Of a stretch of DNA of 64,000 bases, positions 51,719 through 59,191 are shown in pieces (the first letter of the stretch is position 1; every line of letters begins with the position of its first letter). Location: positions 916,661 through 980,660 of the forward strand of contig NZ_LMIR01000002.1 of NCBI RefSeq assembly GCF_001429165.1, written 5' to 3'. A program made the translations under genes and the position numbers. The notes beneath the pieces were generated by a model, which saw only the letters and a program-made list of their open reading frames with translations, made no database searches and was not told the DNA's origin. Source of the DNA: Agromyces sp. Root81 (GTDB lineage: Bacteria > Actinomycetota > Actinomycetes > Actinomycetales > Microbacteriaceae).

Positions 51719-52164
51719 CAGACTACGTCCTAATTTCGATCCAACCGAGGTTCGCCGACGCGATCTTCCACGGAGCGAAAACGCACGAGTTACGTCGACG
51801 GTTTCCGGAGAATCTCACTGGCGCAAAGGCCTATGTGTATTCGTCGACGCCGGCCCGAGCGGTCGTCGGGTCATTCCGGATAGCCACGGTCAACCGGCAC
51901 CCGCGCTGGTGGCTTGCACGGATGCGACGTCGAGCCACAACGCTTTCCGCTCAAGAGATCAACACCTACCTCGATGGGCAGCACCACGGCACGCTCGTCG
52001 AGGTGTCGGAACAGCTTCAATTCCCGCGCCCGGTCCCCCTAGCTCACCTGCGAAACCTAGGCCTCGAGCCCCCGCAGAGCTACCGCTTCCTTTCGCCCGC
52101 CCTCAGCCTGGAGCTCGAGGATGCAGCGGGACTCAGGGGCACACTGCACTCAAGCAACGCTTGA
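51715..52164 (+). CDS. ASCH-domain (PUA-like) protein, copy 1
   Basis: The 149-residue protein has the ASCH motif start (VLISIQPRFADAIFHGAKTHELRRRFPE) and strand/loop pattern (AYVYSSTPARAVVGSFRI). ASCH domains bind RNA or modified nucleobases and often accompany toxin or helicase genes. Its ATG overlaps the PIN-fusion stop (ATGA). A paralogue lies after the DruA-family gene at 55637-56044. Confidence 0.82.
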   Translation: MTDYVLISIQPRFADAIFHGAKTHELRRRFPENLTGAKAYVYSSTPARAVVGSFRIATVNRHPRWWLARMRRRATTLSAQEINTYLDGQHHGTLVEVSEQLQFPRPVPLAHLRNLGLEPPQSYRFLSPALSLELEDAAGLRGTLHSSNA

Positions 52165-52347
52165 GGGGGCACGTCTCAGGCGTGCTGGTACTGCTGTGCT
52201 CGGTAGTCGGCGCACCTTACGGCGGGTCCCATGGCGCGACACCGACGCCTTTGCACCCGCGGGCGCGAGAGGAAGCATCCGGGGGGTATGAAGGGGTAAC
52301 CGCGAGCGAGCGCACCACCGTGAGAACTCGCCTCGGGAACTCTTGCG

Positions 52348-52689
52348 CTACCGCCCAAGCCTCGAACGCACCTGCGCGATTGAGCCCGCCGAGACCAACC
52401 GCTCACGTGCGTTGCGAGCCGAGTTGCCCGATCCGGGGTCAGGCGCAGGCCGGCTGACCTCAGCCCAAACCGCATCGAGGGAGAGGCCGAGGACCTCGGT
52501 GATCGCAGCGATGGTGGAGAAGGCGGGCGTCGCAACGCGACCCGTCTCGATCTTCCGCAGCGTCTCGGGTGAGACACCTGCATCGAGCGCGACCTCGAGC
52601 ATCGAGCGCTCTCCCCGAGCGCGACGCAAGAGGGCACCGAGCCGTTCTCCGCGCTCGAGCTCCGCGAGCGTATGCGGCAACCTGACCAT
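52348..52689 (-). CDS. XRE-family transcriptional regulator
   Basis: The 113-residue protein has one XRE HTH (LGALLRRARGERSMLEVALDAGVSPETLRKIETGRVATPAFSTIAAITEVLGLSL) and a short basic tail. It is divergent from the methionine aminopeptidase gene. Nested palindromes between the genes are the probable operator. Confidence 0.83.
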   Translation of the reverse strand: MVRLPHTLAELERGERLGALLRRARGERSMLEVALDAGVSPETLRKIETGRVATPAFSTIAAITEVLGLSLDAVWAEVSRPAPDPGSGNSARNARERLVSAGSIAQVRSRLGR

Positions 52690-52691
52690 GT

Positions 52692-52737
52692 TGCCAATTG
52701 TAGTACCGGGATACTATTACCGGTATAGTTATTGGCA
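52692..52737. promoter_or_regulatory. Nested palindromic operator between XRE and map genes
   Basis: An outer inverted repeat TGCCAAT (52692-52698)/ATTGGCA (52731-52737) encloses TAGTA-N6-TACTA (52701-52716) and ACTAT-N7-ATAGT (52713-52729), the latter centred on TACCGGTA. ACCGG occurs twice, 14 bases apart. A TATAGT -10-like box for map lies inside, so XRE binding should block it. Confidence 0.7.
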
Positions 52738-52754
52738 CCACAGAGAGGCGTCCC

Positions 52755-53525
52755 TTGATCGAGATCCTGAACACCACCGAGCTCGCCCAAGCGCGGGAGA
52801 CCGGCGCCCTCGTGGCCCACATCCTGCAGACGCTCAAGATCCGCAGCACGGTCGGCACGAACCTCCTCGACATCGACCGGTGGGCCGAGATCATGATCAT
52901 CGAGGCCGGAGCCCAGTCGTGCTACGTCGACTACGCGCCGTCGTTCGGTCGCGGACCGTTCGGACACTCCATCTGCACAGCCGTCAACGATGCAGTGCTT
53001 CACGCATTGCCGTATGACTACACGCTCGCCGACGGCGACCTTCTGACCCTCGACCTCGCCGTCTCCAAGGGCGGAATCGCTGCAGACTCCGCCATCAGCT
53101 TCGTCGTGGGCGGATCCAAGCCCCCGGAGAGCATCGCCATGATCAGCGCAACCGAACTCGCGTTGACCGCAGGGATCGCCGCCGCCCGGCCTGGGGCTCG
53201 TATCGGCGACCTCTCCCATGCCATCGGCTCGGTCCTCAGTGAAGCGGGATACTCGGTCAACACCGAGTTCGGAGGGCACGGCATCGGGTCGACGATGCAC
53301 CAGGACCCGCACGTCTCGAACACCGGACGGCCCGGCCGTGGGTACAAACTGCGCCCCGGGCTGCTGCTCGCACTCGAACCGTGGGTCATGTCGGACACCG
53401 CCGAGCTCGTTACCGACGCCGACGGGTGGACGCTTCGAAGTGCAACAGGCTGCCGGACAGCGCACAGTGAGCACACGATAGCGATCACCGATGACGGAGC
53501 GGAAGTCCTCACCTTGCCGCGTTGA
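52755..53525 (+). CDS. map: Type I methionine aminopeptidase (M24 family), accessory copy
   Basis: The 256-residue metalloprotease has the five metal ligands in order: Asp in LTLDLAVSKGG, Asp in AADSAISF, His in GGHGIGSTMHQDPH, Glu in LALEPWVM and Glu in SEHTIAI, plus an active-site His in FGHSICTAVN. It starts with TTG behind GAGAGGCG. An accessory Map paired with a dedicated XRE regulator suggests conditional use, for example resistance to a Map inhibitor. That role is an inference. Confidence 0.88.
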   Translation: MIEILNTTELAQARETGALVAHILQTLKIRSTVGTNLLDIDRWAEIMIIEAGAQSCYVDYAPSFGRGPFGHSICTAVNDAVLHALPYDYTLADGDLLTLDLAVSKGGIAADSAISFVVGGSKPPESIAMISATELALTAGIAAARPGARIGDLSHAIGSVLSEAGYSVNTEFGGHGIGSTMHQDPHVSNTGRPGRGYKLRPGLLLALEPWVMSDTAELVTDADGWTLRSATGCRTAHSEHTIAITDDGAEVLTLPR

Positions 53526-53541
53526 GTTCGACACGGCTCGC

Positions 53542-53823
53542 TCAATCGGTTGGGTCGACGCGCCCCTCCGGCGTGATGAACCATTCCCCGCGGTGGAAGC
53601 CTGAAGACCAGGTCTCGGTGACCTTGACGCGGGTCCCGCTGTCTTCCGATGTAGCGTCGCCGACCTCGCACTCGAGCGTCTTGTCACGTTCACCGATCAG
53701 GGTCTCCGCGGCCGCGCGGGCGTCATCAGCAACGAGACGCTGCTCAACCGACCACACCCGAATCCAGAACAGATCCCGCGAAGCTTCCTCAGCGCTCTGA
53801 TCGCCGTGTTGCGTCGACTGCAC
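53542..53823 (-). CDS. Hypothetical protein, coupled to a small membrane protein
   Basis: The 93-residue polar protein (start VQSTQHGDQSAEEASRD) has a helical first half and a strand-rich second half (GTRVKVTETWSSGFHRGEWFITPEG). GTG at 53823 has AGGAG 7 bases upstream and lies 35 bases inside the preceding membrane gene. Function is unknown. Confidence 0.6.
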   Translation of the reverse strand: MQSTQHGDQSAEEASRDLFWIRVWSVEQRLVADDARAAAETLIGERDKTLECEVGDATSEDSGTRVKVTETWSSGFHRGEWFITPEGRVDPTD

Positions 53824-54040
53824 TGGCGGCTCCTGCCTGTCGTCGCGGCCACAAGTTGACCGCAGAACTGATGAACAACGTAGCGAGCACCACCGAACTG
53901 ATCAGCGCCCACCAGAACCCGTCCGTCACATCACGGAGCCGACCGTTGACGACGAAGACGCCGACCGAGAACAGGTTCACCGCGAGCGAGACGCCGTGCA
54001 GGACGGCGAACACGGCACTCGCAGGAAACCGGTTCGTCAT
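53789..54040 (-). CDS. Small two-TM membrane protein
   Basis: The 83-residue protein from ATG 54040 has hydrophobic segments at about 7-30 and 40-62 and an Arg/Ser tail. A longer frame to GTG 54169 is open and contains a 30-base direct repeat coding twice for PRPWWR, so the start is uncertain. It precedes and overlaps the 93-residue hypothetical gene. Confidence 0.58.
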   Translation of the reverse strand: MTNRFPASAVFAVLHGVSLAVNLFSVGVFVVNGRLRDVTDGFWWALISSVVLATLFISSAVNLWPRRQAGAASAVDATRRSER

Positions 54041-54426
54041 CCGCCACCACGGCCGCGGGCTAAACGTCGCACGCCACCATGGCCGCGGTGGGGCGAGCTG
54101 TTCGACAGGGGTGCGTAGGCAGTGGGCAACCACCTCACACCAGGCGAGGCACAACTTGTCGGCGCCCACAGTAGTGACGGCTCACGAGGGAAGGTCGGTT
54201 GGATCGGCGTAGCAGGATTCCCGCATCCGATACGAGGCCGACACGGGTACAACAGGCCCTCGTCAGACCGCGCATAGCTATGGCATGTCAGGACTAGATG
54301 CGGTGCTTCGCACCAGGTATCGGCGGCGACGGCCTGGGTACGCGACCCCTGGATGTTGGGTATTGGGTTACTCGTGCCCTTCTGGCATGGGAGAGTTGAC
54401 AGGCCGCCTTGATAGAAGGGTTTGGG
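54041..54426. repeat. Gap with a 30-base-spaced direct repeat
   Basis: GCCACCACGGCCGCGG (54043-54058) recurs as GCCACCATGGCCGCGG (54073-54088), one base different, with the in-frame spacing of ten codons. The rest of the 386-base gap up to the DruA-family start shows no convincing gene, although a TTG/ATG choice for that gene lies near 54409-54427. Confidence 0.55.
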
Positions 54427-55692
54427 ATGCCGACGCAGTGGCCTCTTTCTGAGCCTGACCTTCCGCGGAACCCGGACCTTCAGGAGCTTCGGGCACTCGT
54501 TCTAGAGCACCTCCGCGAACAGGGTTTCAGATTCAATGAGGCCGGCCTTCTTAGCCCTGTGCCGCAGGACAAGATCGCCGTCCGACGGCTGCACGAGCAT
54601 GCCGTTGCGGCCCAGAGGGACCGGGCGCGACCGGCCCTCGCTTCGCACGATGCACGGTTCGCGCTTCGACTCGTTCGCGGTGAGCAGCTTGACCCTGCAC
54701 GGATCAAGCCCCGCATGATCATTCTGCCGCCAGGACGGTCTGACCTCGCTCTCTTGTGGCGATGGTGTTCGTTGCACTGGTCCATCCCAGTCTCGAGCGG
54801 CTACGGACGTCGGATCCGAGCTCTCGTAGTCGACGATGGTCACGAAGGAGCTGTTATGGGTCTCATTGGTCTGGCCGACCCAGTCTTCTCACTGCGCGTT
54901 CGTGACGACGCAATCGGCTGGGACCCGCAACGGCGGTCGGAGAAGCTGACGAGCGTAATGGACGCATTCGTCCTTGGCGCCGTCGAGCCCTACAACCGCT
55001 TGATCGGAGGCAAGCTCGTTGCGATGCTGCTACAAAGCGACCAGCTGCGAGACGAGTTCGAGGCCAGGTACGGTCACCGGCGGACGCTGATCAATGGGCG
55101 AGATCCGCACGCTCAGCTGGCCCTCATCACAACGACATCTGCGCTCGGAACCTCGTCGATTTACAACCGCGTACTCCGTGAAGACGGCCAGCGCGCGATG
55201 ACGCCCGTGGGCTTCACGAAAGGGACCGGGGATTTCCATCTCTCGGGTGAAATCTATGACCAGCTGGTCCGCGTTGCGCTGGCCGCAACCCCTGACGGCA
55301 TCTCACACCGGCATGAAAGTTGGGGCACGGGTTTCCGGAACCGCCGAGAGGTCGTACAGCGGGCACTGACTGCGCTCGGCTTCAGCCCAAGCCGGATGCG
55401 CATGCATGGGGTGGCCCGAGAGGTCTACACGGCACCGCTCGCGAGCAACTCTTTCGCCTGGTTGCGCGGAGACGAAGCTGCGCTTGAGTGGAATACGGTC
55501 ACGTCGGAAGAGATCGGTAGGTGGTGGCGGCAGCGTTGGGCAATGCCGCGATCCGAACGCGATCAGTCATGGCGCACATTCGACCCCGCGACTTGGCGGA
55601 TGTACGGCCCAGCTTCGACGATGGAAGAGAAGTCCAATGGTGATGCCGATTCTGCTTTCAGTCAAACCTCGCTTCGCGGCGAAACTGCTTGA
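54427..55692 (+). CDS. DruA-family (DUF4338) protein, Druantia-type defence gene
   Basis: The 421-residue protein resembles DruA proteins. Recognisable pieces are GLIGLADPVFSLRVRDDAIGW, MDAFVLGAVEPYNRLIGGKLVAMLLQS and ALITTTSALGTSSIYNRV. No other Druantia gene (druB-E helicase set) is adjacent; instead an ASCH gene overlaps its end by 56 bases. A stand-alone DruA homologue may be a remnant or a separate system. The ATG at 54427 has GAAGGG upstream. Confidence 0.78.
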   Translation: MPTQWPLSEPDLPRNPDLQELRALVLEHLREQGFRFNEAGLLSPVPQDKIAVRRLHEHAVAAQRDRARPALASHDARFALRLVRGEQLDPARIKPRMIILPPGRSDLALLWRWCSLHWSIPVSSGYGRRIRALVVDDGHEGAVMGLIGLADPVFSLRVRDDAIGWDPQRRSEKLTSVMDAFVLGAVEPYNRLIGGKLVAMLLQSDQLRDEFEARYGHRRTLINGRDPHAQLALITTTSALGTSSIYNRVLREDGQRAMTPVGFTKGTGDFHLSGEIYDQLVRVALAATPDGISHRHESWGTGFRNRREVVQRALTALGFSPSRMRMHGVAREVYTAPLASNSFAWLRGDEAALEWNTVTSEEIGRWWRQRWAMPRSERDQSWRTFDPATWRMYGPASTMEEKSNGDADSAFSQTSLRGETA

Positions 55693-56044
55693 CGGCACGA
55701 AGGCCGTTGAACTTCGACGGTCATTTCCGACACTCGACGGGACGGAGGCATTCATCTACGCTTCCACCCCGGTCCGGGCAGTCATTGGCGTGCTCCAGAT
55801 TGTCGAAGTTCAGGTATCGCCTGTGGAAGAGATCTGGGATGCTCACAACCAGCACATGGCCCTGCAACGGCACGAATTCGACTCGTACTTAGCGGGAAGG
55901 ACTCGGGCGTGCGCACTCCTGGTCCAGTCCCACCGCAGGTTTGAGCAGCCTGTGTCCCTCGCGGAACTGCGTCACGCAGGGCTCACCCCACCTCAGAGTT
56001 TTCGCTACATCAGACCGGGTGATCTTCTGCACGGGAAGCAATAG
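55637..56044 (+). CDS. ASCH-domain (PUA-like) protein, copy 2
   Basis: The 135-residue protein (start MVMPILLSVKPRFAAKLL) has the same ASCH layout as the 51715 gene: KPRFAAKLLDGTKAVELRRSFP, AFIYASTPVRAVIG and AELRHAGLTPPQSFRYI. It starts inside the DruA-family gene. Pairs of ASCH genes following different defence-type genes suggest they travel as accessory factors. Confidence 0.8.
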   Translation: MVMPILLSVKPRFAAKLLDGTKAVELRRSFPTLDGTEAFIYASTPVRAVIGVLQIVEVQVSPVEEIWDAHNQHMALQRHEFDSYLAGRTRACALLVQSHRRFEQPVSLAELRHAGLTPPQSFRYIRPGDLLHGKQ

Positions 56045-56190
56045 TCTTAGTGTTCATCGGCCACCCCCGATGCCGCGCTGATGATCATGTGAGTCGGTGT
56101 CTGATCCATCCATGCGCAGCTGGCAGTATCTAGTTAAAGGTGTCGGTGGTTGCGGCTATCGTCATCGCAAGAGGAGAGAAGGGGACCGCA

Positions 56191-56661
56191 GTGATTCGTG
56201 TACCCGACAGCGTTCAACCAGTATCCGAGATCGACCAGGCGACCCGGCAGGAAATCGTCGATCTGCTGTATTTCCTCCCGGTCCTTTACCCAGGTGGCGC
56301 GGAATGGCTCACGAAAAGGCTGATCGATGTTGAGCGGGGTCGCGCTTGGGCCGACTTGGTTCGCGTCAATGGAGAACTCGTGGGCATCTCTATTGCCCTG
56401 AAGAAGCCCTCCGGCAGGCTGAAGATTTCGACGCTGTTCATAGCCCCTGAGGCCCGCTCACACGGTTATGGTTCGGCCCTCCTCGACAGAATGCTGAAAC
56501 GTGCAGCGGAGAGTGGTGCGCCCGAGGTGTACATCACTGGGGCATCAACCGTTCGCGCACAGTTGGAACCATTGCTCTCCTCGCGCGACTTTGAACGCGT
56601 TGCATTGGAGCAAGGCCGCTACGGCCCCGGGCGCGACGAGGACATCTACGTTCGCCGCTGA
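56191..56661 (+). CDS. GNAT-family N-acetyltransferase
   Basis: The 156-residue enzyme has motif A LFIAPEARSHGYGSALLDRMLKRAAESG and a preceding GELVGISIALKKP. GTG at 56191 has AGAAGGGG upstream; a longer frame to 56140 is less likely. It converges with the membrane protein of the kinase system 12 bases away. Confidence 0.8.
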   Translation: MIRVPDSVQPVSEIDQATRQEIVDLLYFLPVLYPGGAEWLTKRLIDVERGRAWADLVRVNGELVGISIALKKPSGRLKISTLFIAPEARSHGYGSALLDRMLKRAAESGAPEVYITGASTVRAQLEPLLSSRDFERVALEQGRYGPGRDEDIYVRR

Positions 56662-56672
56662 GCGAACGCAGC

Positions 56673-57986
56673 TCAGTCGCGAGGGCCGATGACACGGATG
56701 AGGCGGAACAGCCAGCCTTCGAACCGGTGATACGTGTCACGCACCCAGCGGGCCGCGCTCTGCAATGCACCAGTCCACTCGAGCACGTAACCGATGGCTG
56801 TCACAAGCACAGCGAAGCTGATGTACGGAACGAGGCTGAGGAGCCACGTTCCGAATCCCGTGGCTATGTCGATCAACTCCGCGCGAGGCGTGAGGTCGAA
56901 CAGGAACCAGCTGAGGCCGACCGTCAGAAGCGCGGCGAGGATGGCCGTCGGCAGCGCCCAAGGACGCGTGTCAATCTTGAAATCGGTGAAGATCCGGGTC
57001 GGTTTATTAATCGTCACCCAGCCGGCGTACGGGTCGCGAGTCGGCTGATCGGGTTCCGACAATGCTGGCGGACCATTCGTTGTGACTCGCTTCGTCGTTG
57101 TGGTCGACGATGACGTACGTTCGTTGTTCGTGGCGCTGGTCGACTCAGTCGCTGAGACTGTCTCGGTCGTTTCCGAAGTCACGACTGCCTCAGCGGGCGC
57201 GGTCGCTGCACCGTTCGCTGACTTGAAACGCCAGTAGTAGACGACAAGGCGTGACCGACGGGAAAGCTCAGGTGCCCGATCCAGATAGTCCGCCCACACA
57301 CGCCCTTCCAATAAACGGATGTACCGCGGGTCCGGATGCGTGGTCCGGCCGTGCAGCCAGATCGGTGCCATTACGAACGCAGCAATGGACTCGATGGGAC
57401 GGACACGGTCGATGAGCTCGGTACCGCCTGGAACTTTCTTCGAACTACGCAAGTCGGAGATGCGGAAATCGAGAACAGCACCAGTCCGTTTGAGCCTCGT
57501 CTTCGTCCACTGCCAGGTTCGCCCCGTGCTGCTCACCGGGAACCTGAGTCGAACGTATGCTTCCTGGCCGGGTTCGATCCGCGCGGCTAGTGGAACATCC
57601 CACAGCGAGAAACCTGGGGACGTGTACTCGTCTGCACGCGTAGCCGCTTTCGCACGTACGTCGATCACTTTGAAAGGGCCGTTCTCGTAGTCGAGCGTGC
57701 TGTCGTTTATGGCCGTGATCTGTGAATCGAAGATGAGCGCAGCGATCCGTGGGTCCATGACCTTGTCGAAAAGACTCTCCGGCTCGAGAGTGTCGAATGG
57801 GAGTGCGAGCGAGATCTTGCTGACCGGTTCCTGCGTCGCCTTGATCCGGATTCCGACATCGAATACGAACATCCGGCGGTGCACACCGATTGCGGCGAGG
57901 GACCACAGGTTCAGATGAAGCCGGGTCACCTCGAAACCGGTGCGTTGCTCAAGGTCGGCGGCATCGAGGACGGCGAAGAAGGTCAA
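56673..57986 (-). CDS. Membrane protein, third gene of the kinase-ATPase system
   Basis: The 437-residue protein has a soluble N-terminal domain (1-255), a Thr/Ser/Glu-rich disordered linker (263-308) and two TM segments near 343-365 and 380-403, then a short basic tail. TTG is the start: GGAGG lies 5 bases before it and it follows directly after the TAG of the previous gene. Its placement last in a kinase/ATPase operon and membrane character suggest an effector role, by analogy with abortive systems that end in a membrane protein. No enzymatic motif is seen. Confidence 0.72.
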   Translation of the reverse strand: MTFFAVLDAADLEQRTGFEVTRLHLNLWSLAAIGVHRRMFVFDVGIRIKATQEPVSKISLALPFDTLEPESLFDKVMDPRIAALIFDSQITAINDSTLDYENGPFKVIDVRAKAATRADEYTSPGFSLWDVPLAARIEPGQEAYVRLRFPVSSTGRTWQWTKTRLKRTGAVLDFRISDLRSSKKVPGGTELIDRVRPIESIAAFVMAPIWLHGRTTHPDPRYIRLLEGRVWADYLDRAPELSRRSRLVVYYWRFKSANGAATAPAEAVVTSETTETVSATESTSATNNERTSSSTTTTKRVTTNGPPALSEPDQPTRDPYAGWVTINKPTRIFTDFKIDTRPWALPTAILAALLTVGLSWFLFDLTPRAELIDIATGFGTWLLSLVPYISFAVLVTAIGYVLEWTGALQSAARWVRDTYHRFEGWLFRLIRVIGPRD

Positions 57987-59189
57987 CTAGGCCTCCAATT
58001 CATAGGACACACGGACCGAAACGGCCGGGTTCCGGGGGCGATTATGCGCCGCCTCGCTGAGATCGACAGAACCAATCTTGGCGAGCGCGTCGGAGATCTC
58101 AGACAGATCACCCAGCGGGAGCAGGTGGGTTTGCCTGATTCCGCGAGAATACTCAACCCCACGGTAGTGGGTTGGAGCGAGCATCTGGACTCGTACGTCC
58201 GGATGAGCTTCGCAGAATAGTGCAACGGCGATGGACTGCATCTTCGAGCCGAATGGCAGGACTGTGAGCCTGTATCGATGTTCGGCCCGTTCGTACTCTG
58301 CTTCGAGAACCCCAAGGGTCTCCTCGTAATTCAGGGTTGAAGTGATCTTCGGCTGGATGGGGTGGTCGGCGTCACCTGCCGAGTTGATTCGAATCATGGC
58401 GTCCAGGCGCCATTCGTCCTCTTCGCGTGGGGGCCGGCCCGCGACGTAAGTCACGGACGGGTGGGGCACGTCGACGTTGAATGAGGTATCGATCCGGTCG
58501 AGGGAGGCGCGCACTCTGTCGGCGTTGAAGCCACAGATAACAAGCGCGCGTTCGGGAGCTGGGTCGATCTGTTGTCCGGGACGTTCGATGAGGTGGGTCT
58601 CGTCGTCCGCATCGAAGTCCAAGCCCAGCGTTGTCGCGACAGGTTCGCCGTTGCTTGCATCGGCGATGAGCTTCTCAGCCACAGCTGGAGTTGGGGCGTA
58701 GTCCATGGCTTGGGTGTAGAACACGTCAAGTCGCAACCGTCGCGAAGATCGGCTGAGTTCGAACAGCACGCGGAGCACACGAAGGATGAAACGTCCGCTG
58801 CAGCCACTGACATCGAGTACGACGGACACCTGGTTAACGTCACCCACCTGCCCGATGAGACGGGCTAGCGACTGGTCGAAAACATGGTCAGCGCATCCGC
58901 CGTCCAGCGAGATACTTGTACCCCCGAGGCGGATGATCGCCTCATCGAGTTCGGCCCTTCGGGCCGCGTTGTTCTCCTTGTTCGTCGTGAACTCGAGCAC
59001 GATGGTGAGGTCGACCGTCGCGCCCGCGCCTGCAAGCCGTTGCGCAACACTTGATGCCCGATCCTCGAAACCGTTCGCGACGATGAGGACGTTCCATGCT
59101 TGGCCAAGTAGTGCCGAGTCGTCGCCAACCGGTTGCAGCCGAGGGAGCTGCGCGATGACGTTGGTAGCGGTGATCTCCTGGATTCGCAT
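57987..59189 (-). CDS. Protein of unknown fold, second gene of the kinase-ATPase system
   Basis: This 400-residue protein is not recognised. It is alpha/beta-rich, with a Rossmann-style first strand (WNVLIVANGFEDRASSVAQRL). Other notable stretches are VVLDVSGCSGRFILRVLRVLFEL, DVFYTQAMDYAPTP, ALVICGFNADRV, and VLPFGSKMQSIAVALFCEAHPDVRVQMLAPTHYRG. The repeated strand-helix units suggest a nucleotide- or ligand-binding sensor. ATG 59189 lies two bases after the ATPase stop; a GTG at 59216 overlaps it. It is probably translated with its neighbours. Confidence 0.75.
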   Translation of the reverse strand: MRIQEITATNVIAQLPRLQPVGDDSALLGQAWNVLIVANGFEDRASSVAQRLAGAGATVDLTIVLEFTTNKENNAARRAELDEAIIRLGGTSISLDGGCADHVFDQSLARLIGQVGDVNQVSVVLDVSGCSGRFILRVLRVLFELSRSSRRLRLDVFYTQAMDYAPTPAVAEKLIADASNGEPVATTLGLDFDADDETHLIERPGQQIDPAPERALVICGFNADRVRASLDRIDTSFNVDVPHPSVTYVAGRPPREEDEWRLDAMIRINSAGDADHPIQPKITSTLNYEETLGVLEAEYERAEHRYRLTVLPFGSKMQSIAVALFCEAHPDVRVQMLAPTHYRGVEYSRGIRQTHLLPLGDLSEISDALAKIGSVDLSEAAHNRPRNPAVSVRVSYELEA

Positions 59190-59191
59190 GC

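Noticed and set aside
54427..55692. Complete Druantia system
   Set aside because: Only the DruA-family gene is present; no large helicase or other dru genes in the flanks.
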